Below, piece after piece: positions 35,088-45,981 of a stretch of DNA of 64,000 nucleotides. The stretch lies in the NCBI GenBank assembly GCA_033675265.1, contig JAUJYZ010001484.1, forward strand, positions 124,001 through 188,000. Reading direction: 5' to 3'. The position numbers and the translations under genes are program-made. This stretch comes from Actinostola sp. cb2023 (Eukaryota; Cnidaria; Anthozoa; Actiniaria; Actinostolidae). A model generated the notes under the pieces. That model had not been told where the DNA came from, did no database searches, and saw only the letters and a program-made list of their open reading frames with translations. Within the stretch, counting starts at the first letter, position 1; every line of letters starts with the position of its first letter.

Positions 35088-37043
35088 ATGGCCTGTAATG
35101 TTGGCGAATTTAATTCCAGTCGCGCCAGTAAGGGCGTTAAGGGACGTTTGAAAGCTTCGGTAGAATTTTGGACCGATTGTTTAAGCGCTTCAGATTTTGT
35201 AGTTTGCATAATTAAAGAGGGGTATAGGTTACCTTTTAAAGATTACCCTCCTCGTTGCTTTCTTAAGAATAATAGGTCGGCTTTTAAGCACCCATGTTTC
35301 GTTGCGGAGGCTATATCTGAGCTACTCTGTAACGGTTGTATTGCGGAGCATGCTATTCCTCCATTTTGTGTGAATCCCTTGACGGTTGCCGAAGGCAAAA
35401 AGCTTCGTCTAGTAATCGACCTCAGACACGTAAATGAGTTTCTTGTTAAGCCCAAGTTTAAATACGAAGATCTCCGTTCGTTATCGCAAGTTGTTGAAGA
35501 AAACCATTGGTTTTTTACTTGGGATCTCAAATCAGGTTATCATCACGTGGATATACACCCTGATCATCATCAGTATTTAGGTTTTGCTTGGCATTTAACG
35601 GCACTCTTAGGTATTTTACCTTTAGCGTCCTTCCTTTTGGATTGAGTAGCGCATGTTTTTGTTTTACTAAGCTTATGCGGCCTTTAGTTAAGCGATGGCG
35701 TTCTATGGCTCACGTTTGTTTTGTTTACCTTGATGACGGTTTTGCTAGTCAGCCCGACCGCTTATCTGCCTTGGCAGCTAGCTCCATCCAGCAGCCAGAT
35801 TTGAAGTCATCTGGCCTGGTATGTAACGAGGAGAAATTCCATTGGAATCCGATGCAGGTCGGCGAGTGGCTCGGCTTTATCATTAACACCGTTGCCATGC
35901 AATTTCAAGTGCCTGCAAAGAAACTCTCCAAGCTTAAAGGTCTCTTGGACGTCGCTATTCTTGACGGCTACCTATCCATCCGTCAGTTGGCTAAGATCGC
36001 CGGTTCTGTTATCTCGTTAACTCTAGCCGTTGGACCCATTTGCCGACTTTTCACCCGCCAAATGTACTTTACCATAGAGTCTAGATCCGGCGGCTGGGAC
36101 CAAGTTATCTCGTTGTATCCCGCTCTGGTCGAAGAACTGAGATTTTGGCTTGGCAATCTCGATAATTTTAACGGCTATGCTATCCGGCCTCCTCCTTTAG
36201 CATCTACAGTGATCTTCACAGACGCCAGCGATGTAGCTTTTGGCGGATTCTCAGCCTCTCTTGACGATACAGCGGTTCGTGGGATGTGGACTAGCGAGGA
36301 TGCAACGCAGAGCTCAACTTACCGTGAACTGAAAGCAATTTATTACGTGTTGCTTTCATACGCTGTTCAGCTGAAATCCAGAAGAGTAGTCGTTAAGACA
36401 GATAACCAAGGTGCAGCACGTATTATCTCAGTGGGTAGTTCGAAAGCGCATCTGCAGCGTCTAGCCTTTGATATATTCCAGATGTGTTTCACCCATGGAA
36501 TAGTTATTTTACCGCAATGGATTCCTCGTTGCCTCAACGAAAGGGCGGACATGCTAAGCCGATTTATTGATCCAGACGACTGGTCGCTCCATCCTTCTGT
36601 TTTCCGTATTCTGAATGCTCGGTGGGGTCCTCACACGATAGATCGTTTCGCTTCCCACTACAATGCTCAGTTGGCTCGCTTCAACTCCAAGTACTCTTCT
36701 CCCGGAAGTTGTGGCGTGGATGCACTCAGTCTTGACTAGAGTCGCGACAATAACTGGTTATGTCCCCCAGTTAATCTGATAGTACCTTGTGTGCGTCATC
36801 TGGAAGCCTATAGTGGGTACGGAACTTTGATAGTTCCCGAGTGGCCATCGGCCTGTTTCTGGCCATTTTTGCACAGTGGTTCTTGCGCATTTAAGCCATT
36901 CATCAAGTCAGTTTTCACTTTGCCTAAGATTAGCGATCTTTTGTTAGAGGGCCCCGGCCAGAGGGCCACGTATAAGAGAAAGCCATCAGTGTTTAGTGGT
37001 TGCCCCAAGTTCCAAATGCTAGCCTTGAGGGTCGACTTTCGAT
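35088..37043 (+). pseudogene. DIRS reverse transcriptase, RNase H and methyltransferase-like region
   Basis: RT motifs in order: LRLVIDLRHVNEFL, FTWDLKSGYHHVDIHPD (first catalytic Asp), VLPFGLSSACFCF and FVYLDDGF (YxDD box). RNase H: VIFTDASDVAFGGF, YRELKAIYYVL, VVKTDNQGAARII and NERADMLSR. The segment WGPHTIDRFASHYNAQLARF...SSPGSCGVDA is the methyltransferase-like region typical of DIRS elements. One T is missing at about 35597 (CATTTAACGG), shifting the frame in RT, and a TAG at 36737-36739 replaces the expected Trp codon before SRDNNWLCPP. The tail runs to 37043. So this copy is nearly intact but inactive. Confidence 0.8.
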
Positions 37044-37122
37044 AATTTCGATTTTGAATTCATGCTGTTATTCTTCCAACTATAGTTGTACTTTATATTA
37101 TTATTGTCATCGCTGACTAAGG

Positions 37123-37433
37123 CACCATTTAGGTGTAAATCGTGAGTATATACCATTTCGGTACCAGTCACCATATTGGTCTCCTACCATTTAGGCGTAG
37201 TGTTAAGTTTAATTGTTTCAGTTTTGCAGGGGTCCATTTCAGTCCCCAACCACCACTTAGGTGTTTGCAGCAGCTTGATAGCGTGGTCGCCATTTAGGCA
37301 GTAGCGATATCACCACTTTGGTGTTGCCACAACTGAGGTTGTGTTGTCGCCATTTAGGCAGTAGTATGTCACCATTTAGGTGTTGCCACAACTGCGGTTG
37401 TGTTGTCGCCATTTCGGCGGTATCCTTTAGGAT
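37123..37433 (+). repeat. Array of small stem-loops between RT and recombinase genes
   Basis: At least ten short palindromes with 4-6-bp stems follow one another: CACCATTTAGGTG (37123), TACCATTTCGGTA (37151), ACCATATTGGT (37170), CACCACTTAGGTG (37251), CACCACTTTGGTG (37311), CACAACTGAGGTTGTG (37328), CACCATTTAGGTG (37370), CACAACTGCGGTTGTG (37387), CGCCATTTCGGCG (37407), ATCCTTTAGGAT (37422). Stem bases change in pairs (CACC/GGTG, TACC/GGTA, CGCC/GGCG) around a constant ATTT- or CTTT-like loop. Confidence 0.75.
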
Positions 37434-37485
37434 TTGGGAACGAGCTAGGTTTGCTCGTTTCTTGTCATTGCAGTTCTAATCCATT

Positions 37486-38461
37486 TTGCCTGTTCAGTGT
37501 TTTTCAGAGCTCTTTGGAGCCCGAAGTGGTATATTTCAAGATCCCAGCCTTGACGCATTGGCCCCAGAGCTGGTTCAGCTTCAGCTGTCTTCAAAAGCAG
37601 ATGCAACCATCTCGAAGTACGCTTCCAGTTGGTGTAAATGGCGTACCTGGGCTAACTCGAAAATCGATGTTCCTGTTCTTCCCGCGCAGCCTGTTCATGT
37701 TGCCCTCTACCTTACAGAACTTTTCCAATCAGCCATGGACAAGGGCATCGGCGCTTCCGTCCTCGAAGCCGCTACCTATGCTATAAGATGGAGACACCAA
37801 ATGGCCGGCTTTCAGCAATGTCCCACAGACCATTCCGTAGTGAAGTCTTGTTTAGAAGGCGCCAAGAGAAGACTTGGCCGTCCGGTACAACCAAAAGAGC
37901 CTTTATCTCTGGACCTCGTGGTAAAGATTTGCGATAAATACGTTGGCAGCTCAGTTCTTAGCGACATAAGGTTCTTGGGAGCTCTGTTGATAGGCTACGG
38001 TGGTTTCCTACGTGTTGACGAAATCCAAGCTTGAAGGTTGAAGACATAGCTATTTTCAAAGATCACATGTCAATCACCATTCACAAGCGCAAGAACGACC
38101 AATTCCGAGAAGGACACACCATCTTGTTGGCCAGATCAGGCAAGACAACTTGTCCTGTGTCTATAACTGCAAAATTACTTGAGCTACTGGAGGTGTATAG
38201 TCCGTCTTATCCTTTAATCAGGCGTATTGTTAAATCCAAATTCAAGGAGCACTTCCATGCCAGCCTTGGTATATCTTCTTCCAGGATCAGGGAAGAGTTT
38301 AAATCACATGTTAAGCCGTTTGTTGTCAACTTGAAGGACTTTAGTATGCACAGCATTAAGTCTGGTGCCGCCTCTAATCCAGGTTGCAGACAGATTAGCG
38401 GCGACTTATTAGATAGGCACGCTGGTTGGCGTTGCGCTTCATCGAAGCATAGATATATTAA
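37486..38461 (+). pseudogene. DIRS tyrosine recombinase, main part
   Basis: 37486-38034 gives the SAM-like N-terminal domain (KADATISKYASSWCKWRTWA ... VHVALYLTEL) and the start of the catalytic domain with the first Arg (GALLIGYGGFLRVDEIQ). A missing T at about 38031 shifts the frame to 38031-38461: ITIHKRKNDQFREGHTILLA, then MHSIKSGAAS (His conserved; the usual Arg of H-x-x-R is Lys) and LLDRHAGWRC...KHRYI with the Tyr nucleophile. The frame is cut at TTAA (38458-38461) by Kolobok-2 and continues at 52406 as YSTNDLLGVSKALGL-stop (to about 52450). Tyrosine recombinases integrate DIRS circles without target duplication. Confidence 0.8.
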
Positions 38462-38649
38462 AGTGCCCCTAACCCCCCAAATGGTTCCAATTTGGATAAA
38501 AAGTAGTCGAATTTCTAAGAACTTTGGCGAAAAAAGTTTTCGATTCTGAGCAATCGGTAATTTTTTATGAATTTTTCAAAGTCACAATTTCCAGCCCCAC
38601 TTTCAGATTCGGAAGACTGGGGCGAGTGACGTAGTTCAGGGGACGCGTC

Positions 38650-39900
38650 CTTGAGTGCTTCGAAGAATCCCCTAGGAAGAAGGGAAGTGTACGAGAATTT
38701 ATCGAATATTTTAAAAGTTTAGTGGAAAATTATCAACGGAAAGCTACCTTGTCCGTTTTCTAAGATGTAATTGGTCTATTTTATGGCAAATGTTTGGCCT
38801 AAAAGTACTGGATACGGACAGAAATCAGTGTTGTATTCTTGGACTGATACTGCAGTGTCATGGTGAGCAGAGTATGCGAGGCATCACGTAATAGAAAGCA
38901 ACGATAAAGCAAAGTTGTCCCAGGCTAAATTCAAGTCCAGATATCAACAGAAAGACTTATTTACCCTGGTATTTACGACGTACGCCATAATTCATAAGCT
39001 GGAAGTGGATCTAGTCGAAGTCAAAGCGACATGTTCGGCGGTGAATAATATAAGCTTATTGCTTCGATCGATCTTTATGTAAACACGGGGCATTCTGAAA
39101 CATTGACAGTATGAAATGAAAAACTATGGACATCGATGAACGTTTATTGACTTCATGAAATGTATCCAGCAAAATAGGACATCATGGATTGTGTATAGTA
39201 ATTGCTTTCCCTTTCGCGAGGTAAGCACATGCAGTGACATTATAAATATACATGTAAAATAAATGTAATACTGTCAATACAGTATTCAGCAATCAATATC
39301 CCCCGTATAATAATTATCTTCAGACCACTGAAAAAACTGGATTTGAATATCTAGCAAGATGTAAAATTTAATCTATAGATGTAAATAATGTCATGACAAA
39401 TAATGGCACAAAAATCATGGCACATTTTGGTGTATTTGGTAATAAGTATATAAATATTGCCATTTTATAAATATATACTCCCATAGAGAAAGCTGCTGAA
39501 GCGAGTGATTTTAATACAAAGTAAACGATTTTATGAATACATGAATATGTCTTGCTTTATATAAACTCGAAAGAATGCCCATTTACAATAGAGTTGGGAT
39601 CTGGGTTTGGGATATACATGTTTTTTTGTGTCACAAATAAAACATGCATGTACACTGTATACGTATATCTTGTTTATATACTAATCTATGATACATGTGA
39701 CTATAAATATGATTATGGTTTGTTTCTTGGACAGTCAATGATTTTCTTGTGTCCTTTCATTGGATTTTTGCAATATGTACAGGTGGGTCCTGCTCTAGTA
39801 GCCCTTGTCTGTTCAGTCTGACACACTGAAATAAATTAGATGTTCGCACATTAATACCAATATTGTAATCATGTAACATGTAATTAAACATGATATCAAC
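38650..39900. other. Subterminal non-coding part of Kolobok-2
   Basis: No gene supported. The open frame at 39552-39821 lacks any motif. AT-rich. Confidence 0.4.
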
Positions 39901-39917
39901 CTGTACAAATATATTAG

Positions 39918-40065
39918 TAATGGTAATAGAACTGAGTGGAGTGCAATTTGGTCTGAAATCATACGAGTGATTACAAAATTGCACGACCGCGTAGCGGGAG
40001 TGCAATTTGTTATCACGAGTATGATTTCAGACCAAAATTGCACGACACGAAGTTCAATTACCTAT
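39918..40065. mobile_element. Palindromic MITE
   Basis: GGTAATAGAACT...GTGCAATTTGGTCTGAAATC is repeated in inverse (GATTTCAGACCAAAATTGCAC...AATTACC). The two arms meet around CGCGTAGCGG, so almost the whole 148 bp folds on itself. Confidence 0.75.
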
Positions 40066-40067
40066 TA

Positions 40068-40361
40068 ATCATATTCATTTTGAAATCTTTTCAAATACAC
40101 TCGTTATATTTAGGTGGTAAGTTGCAATAATAAGAATAATTTTGATGCCTAAAATACAACTCTTTCATTCTAAATTACAAATTACTTTTTATGAAGAATC
40201 GTTTGAATTTAATAAAATTAGAGTTTCTGTGCGAAAATAAAAAAAATAAAAAAATTGGTGCAATTAATGATCCAAAATAGTGCAATTAATGATTTAATCG
40301 CACCATTTTTAGCCAATCAGATTGCAGGATTTACTAGTGATTTCAAAATGAATATGATTAG
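40068..40361. mobile_element. Second MITE overlapping the 3' end of the Kolobok-2 transposase
   Basis: TAATCATATTCATTTTGAAATC at the left is exactly inverse to GATTTCAAAATGAATATGATTA at the right. The interior has the 'GTGCAATTAATGAT ... AGCCAATCAGAT' look of many invertebrate MITEs. Its insertion probably replaced the original stop of the transposase, which now reads into the element (stop at 40309). Confidence 0.7.
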
Positions 40362-41671
40362 AACAATTATAATTTAGATGAAGGCTATAATGTTCAATGA
40401 TTGTTAGACCTGTCGCATGCATGGCCATGGTGGGTGGGACATCCAGTACACTCATCCTTTTTCTTGCATGGTGTTTTTCCACTGCTTGGATTTTGGGCTC
40501 CTTTTCCAACATTGAATTCATAGGCTCTGGTGTCATTGTTTTGAGCTCATCTGCAGCGATATGAAGTGCCTCTCTTGATGATGACAGGAAGGTTTGATAT
40601 ATTTCATCTACATATTCTGAAAAATCATCAGACATTCATAATTCCACTAAGTTCCAGTAATAAAGTCAGTCAGTCAGTTTTCCTTCCTTCCTGTTTGGTT
40701 TTCATTACATTATTTTGAAAGGTGGGAACTTTTATCACTCACCAAAAGTTGGTTTAACCCTGATATTTCTGATTGTTGCTTCGCCATTTTTAAATTTTGG
40801 GTAAACAATTTTAATTCTTTCTTGGCCATCAACTTCTCTTGACTTGATGTCTCTGTGAAGGTTTTCATTGAAGTGGACAGCAGCAAGTATGTGTCTGTCA
40901 ATGAAGTGTAAAATATGTAATGTATAAAAATCCTCCAATAAAGTAAATCTGGATTTTGTAATATCCCTACCTGCAATACATTCCGGCATAGGAATCATTT
41001 TGGGGGCAAATTGGTTGATACAGGAATGGAAACCCTCCAAACAGCTAGTTTGCTCCAAAGGGGAAGCTTGCTGGATTCCCTTCTTCAATGTGATATTTGT
41101 GAGGGCCTTCTCCAATTTTTCATAAACTGTTGTTCCTATTGATAGCCAAAACGGATCAAAACATAAAAATGCATTAGAATAACAGTAGCATTGCACAAAA
41201 GCAAAATACCAAGTTGTTCTCGAGTTGAGCACAACACAGGAACAGGGTTCCTTTTCCTATCAATTTATGTATATCAATAAAGTACGTTGTTTATTCCAGC
41301 AAGTTATCAGACAATTTCATTCGAGATTGTGTTCCTTTTTATTTCCGACACGCTGATAAGATCGCACCTACTGTGTTATTTACCTTGCCAAATTGACTCG
41401 AGGCTAGTGTGCATTGCGTCAAAGTTTACACTGTATAAAAGCGCACTAGATATCGAATTACAAGTACGTACTGTAAATATATTGTGTAATCGTTCGTTCC
41501 TTCAAAGCAAATCAGATAATGGATACGCACATTTTTACGCAATATATCTGATTATAAATTGCGTCACCGACTCCCCGATAGATAGGAGGTAATAGTGAAA
41601 TATCGCCCACAGTCTGAACTGACATAGCACGTTACATTACTAAAAGTACTATACAATTTTAGCATTCTTTC

Positions 41672-42685
41672 ATGGACACAGAGTCAGATATCGAATCTGA
41701 ACGGTCCTCAGTTATTTCAGATTATGAAATCGAAATCGAAAGTGAGGTCGGCATAGATAATTCAGTTTCCAACTCAAGTGAACTAGATGAATTCACCCCA
41801 TACATTGATGAGCCCTTGGCCAGCAGGGAATGGGTTGACGATTACGAAAAAGAAAAGGAAGAAACTGCAAAGCTTGAAGAAAGTCTGACGAGAAGACTCG
41901 AAGGAGTAACTCCGGTTAGCGAATGGTATGAAATTTATGCGGTTATCAGATTGACAATTTGAAATATTACGAGATAACTTTCTCTACGCATTTGCGTTAC
42001 ACATATGATATTTATATTAGCTTTATAAAACGATTGAACATATTTCAGGTGTGATTGCAATAATTGTGACATTAAGCTGCTAAAAAACATTAGCGAATGT
42101 TACTGTTGCAAAGAGCTGGATGGTACCATGGAGGCAATGGACTCCGAATTGGTTCGTATAGATGTAGGAGAGGGGGTGACATTGGACTGCGTGACCCAAC
42201 ACCCTGGATTTAAACCCGTCTGTCTGGAAAAATGGAGCTTGAGATTGGCAAAAGATAAGTACAAAAGAAAAGACAAGAAAAGCTATCAGCAGACAGGATC
42301 TGAAGAAAGGTATAAATCCATTATAGCATTATAATATATACATTTTACAGATTGTTACCGATTTATGAACGTTCTAGTCCAGTGTTGCCAGTTCGTTGCG
42401 TGCTGGATTTGTTTATGTGCATGTCAACACAATAGCGAAAATATAGAATGTATATAAATAACAAAACATATTTGTTGAGAAAAGATTCTTAGTTGAATTT
42501 CGTGTTTTGATTTCAGATTTCTTCGTAGCATTGCCTACAGAGAGTTCACTAGACTGATATATGGCTACATCGGAAGAAAGAATAGAATTCCGCTTCCAGC
42601 GTGTGCATACAAAGCAATCAGGTCCATGTTCCCAGTATTAGACGGAGAAGATTTGATGGGATTCGAACTGGATCTTGAAATATAA
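41672..42685 (+). CDS. P2X7 ballast-domain-like protein of Kolobok-2
   Basis: Exons 41672-41925, 42049-42309 and 42517-42685 join in phase (GTATGA, GTATAA donors; TTTCAG acceptors) to give 227 aa. Residues 1-75 are acidic (DTESDIESERSS). Then EW-CDCNNC, CYCCKEL, CVTQHPGFKPVCLEKW, and RSIAYREFTRLIYGYIGRKN followed by RIPLPACAYKAIRSMFP. This order of Cys pairs, HPGF, YR(E/Q)F/L, GY(I/L)G and the PxCA...IR..FP end is that of the C-terminal intracellular region of P2X7 receptors, which binds zinc. No transmembrane or ATP-binding P2X part is present. It lies antisense inside an intron of the transposase. AATAAA is at about 42910. Function within the transposon is unknown. Confidence 0.75.
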
Positions 42686-42939
42686 CTCAGTTTTTAGGAA
42701 TGTGTGATTACAGATGTAAATAAATTATTTTTAATGTGTCAATGCATGAATATATGAATATATGAATATCATATATGAAAATAATAGCAATATATTGTTA
42801 TGATATCATTTCATTATATGATAGTTATATTTTTTACTTTATGTTACTATACGTTTTGAAATTTTATGTAAGCACCTTATCCTATGTACCTATGTTGGTA
42901 TTTGATGAAATAAAGTTATTATTATTAGTGTAAACATGT

Positions 42940-43077
42940 ACATACATATGTTCAACTATTATTATTGTTATTAATATGATTATTTATATTATTATTGTTA
43001 TTATTATTAATATAAATATATTATTATTATTATTATTTATTGTTATTATTAATATTATTATTGTTATTATTATTAAA

Positions 43078-43113
<36 letters not shown>

Positions 43114-43116
43114 TTA
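42940..43116. repeat. AT-rich ATT/TTA microsatellite
   Basis: Imperfect then perfect (ATT)n, longest at about 43078-43112, in the transposase intron next to the 3' end of the P2X7-like gene. Confidence 0.8.
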
Positions 43117-44072
43117 ACTTACCACGACGAAGCCATGTTCTGTGAGGAATAGGACCGTGCAAACACTTGTTGAAGAGTGGGTCGTCAAGATCATCGTGTT
43201 TATCAGTAATATGAGACAAAAAGGACTTGAATTTTGCCCATATTACTTGCCCATTGCCATCATATGTTGACATAGCGCTCCAATACAAGTGGTTTTCACA
43301 CGGTTTAATCCAGACCTTCAGATCTTCACATCCTTCTCTTTCGATATGGCTGTAAGAACCTTTCTGATTTCTGTGAAATTAATTTTAAATATTATGTTTA
43401 GTCAACGAACCACATGAAACCAGAACAATAACCACATAGGGGTAATGGATATTATTATCCGATTATCTAATATCACTATCGTCATCATTATCATCATGTG
43501 TGCGAAAATAATATTGTATCTTACTTTTTTTTAAATGCCACACATCAAAATAGTGAGTAATGTTGGTCATGACATTTCTCATGTGTGCAGCGATGCCAAG
43601 GTGGCGGTCCGATACGAAAGTACTTATGGAGAGGCCATATCCAAGTAAGTATTCCAGGCAATGTTTAAATCCCATCAGCTCCATGGCAGGGCTGCTTCTG
43701 GCAGCGCTGTGTTATAAAAAAATGTATATATAAAGAAGTTACTTACAAAACTGCGATTTTATACGCTAATGTTAGCTTACCTGAACAAGAGAACAGTGAA
43801 TGATCTTTGGAACAGTACAACAAAATACAGTATAGGCACCATACTTGGCACAATGCCCCATACTATCATGCCTCCCATCACCAGCTATGACTACACCGTC
43901 TTTTATTTCTTTTACAGAATCAAGTAGCCTTCTTTGGTACTGTTGCCAATACATGTGTATCGTAGGGAAAAGTTTAACCTAAAAATGTGTTACAAGAGGA
44001 ATGACAAATGTCAAAAAGTTTGGAATGATAGGCTGTGCGGCACATGCCAGTATAGCAAATATATGGGAGTAG

Positions 44073-44100
44073 TCCCCCCCCCCCCCCCCCCCCCCCCCCC
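44073..44100. repeat. Poly-C tract in Kolobok-2 intron 4
   Basis: Uninterrupted run of about 28 C between AGTAGT and GGGAATTTTC. Length is likely to be variable or mis-assembled. Confidence 0.85.
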
Positions 44101-45616
44101 GGGAATTTTCTATTTTCAGTTGCCAGGTTTTGTTCCCCCTCCTCCTCCCTAAAAGATGGGATACGTTTTTCGTAATTGCTCAAGAAAAAGTACATAATTA
44201 AATATTCTTACTCTCTGGTGTTTAAAAAATGTGTTCAGGGAAATACAACAAAGGCCCATATGTTGAAAGATCTGGAATATTCTTGTAGCAGAACCTCCTG
44301 CAACCAAGATTGCCATGCAGAGTAAAAAATTTCCAGCAGGGACATCCCAGCCAGGAATGTTCGGTTGACTGTGCCAGATGTTTTCTTTTTTGGGGCATTT
44401 TGGGTTTTTGCACGTAGTTTTGATGGTAACTTTGGTGCCAAATTCCAATACTTGAACGAGTGGGTCGTCATCTTTACACACACGGCAGATCTTGAACAGC
44501 AACAAAAGTTGAGAAATAAAAACAATGAACTTTTGTTCTGTTCGCATGGTGGTGCTGTCAGGTTTGAACCTGCAAATTAAATTTAGTGAATGAATGATTT
44601 AGTGAATAATGACAGGTTGTACAGATATTAATTTTGTAGATTGGTCAGTAATATGATTCAGTTATACTAACTCTATTTTTGTGGGTTCATTATCTTCATA
44701 TTCCTCTTCCAACTCAGTCTCAGTCTCAGTCTCTGTCTCTGTCTCTGTTTCGTACAATTCAGAATCTGATTCTGAAGCCGTTTCAGTCGGTACAGGCTCA
44801 TCAACTTCCGCATCAGATAGCTCAGGAGTAGTTTTTGGATCAGTTCCCTCGAGCGAAGAAATCACTGTTTGGGTCGCCTTGTTTTGTTGGCCTTTGCCTA
44901 AAAACATTTTACAAGGACAAATATATTTATTTATAAGTGGAAAATGTTACATCTAAACTCGTTAGCTTATAGTACTTTTGTGTACCGAGTTCTCGGTTCC
45001 CGAGTCAGTTCAAAACTTTGTTCAGTGAAAATGTAATTTTCTTACCTTTGACTGATTTCTTTACCGACTCCATTTCTCGTCTTCGAGCTTTGAGCTGTGA
45101 CCGTAAAGTCAAATTTTTATTTCGTAGCTTCCTGTTTTGTTTTTCAAAGTTGACGCAATTTGAACATGATTCAATCGACGCGGCTTCATGATCACCTGCA
45201 GCAACCGCGATGGTCTGTGAATTGAGATAAAAAAGCATGGCAAACAATTTCGTACGGTCAGCGGACAGTAATTGCGGGCGCAAGTATCAGTCAAGATCAT
45301 AGAAGGGCTAATTTTAAAATGGTTATAACTCGCTCAATTCTCGTCCAAATCGCTTCAAATCTTCACATATAATAAAGGAATGATTGGAAATTATACAAGC
45401 AGCTTTTTTAGAGGATTGTATTTTATCGTTATTATCTTATTGATTTTATTGACATGATTCACATACATTTTCTTATAATAATGTACTGATATATAGCTTG
45501 GGTTACCTGTGGTTATCTTAGAAGAGTATTATGGGTATACAAGATGGTGGACGAAGCTTCGAAGACTTCAAGATGTTGGACGAAAACGATCAACTTTTTG
45601 AACTATTCCCGTGCGC

Positions 45617-45981
45617 CAATAGGCTGTTTGCAGGACTTGGTCACGTGCTTGGTTACCGTATAGCAACGATATTTTGGAGGGCAAAGCTGTCTTGGCGCGA
45701 AATATAAAAAGTTCAAAACAAACAAAACATCTGATTGTTACAAGTCGTCCATTGTCATTAATATCCTTTTTTCAAACCAATTTAAACCATTGCTACCCTT
45801 TTCTGTACATACCGACTTTGATTTCCTCACATTTAAATCTTTGGCTGCTGTCAAATCCGCTTTTTTCGTACAAAATCGTCTCGAGATTCACAAGTAAACA
45901 ATCACAAAATGGCGTCCTCACAAGGTAAGCAGTCACGAAAACTACTAGTTTTTTCTTCTCCCTTACCTCTTCTAGTGCCGA
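45617..45981 (+). repeat. Left terminal inverted repeat of ISL2EU element B, with promoter and first exon
   Basis: Exact inverse of 50364-50728. It contains ATGGCGTCCTCACAAG followed by a GTAAGC donor (45909-45924), used as exon 1 of the transposase. The region upstream must therefore act as a promoter. Confidence 0.85.

Noticed and set aside
37123..37433. CRISPR-like array
   Set aside because: Units are short palindromes with irregular spacing in a eukaryotic retrotransposon, without constant repeats and spacers.
44235..44525. Overlapping open frames in 44149-44580 on both strands
   Set aside because: They are shadows of exon 4 of the Kolobok-2 transposase; only the frame with CRVCKDDD and CKNPKC matches the related copy.
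45674..45928. 84-codon open frame repeated identically at 50417-50671
   Set aside because: It is the inverted terminal repeat of ISL2EU-B read on both strands. The identity comes from the repeat, and the true coding part of the repeat is the 16-nt first exon in another frame.
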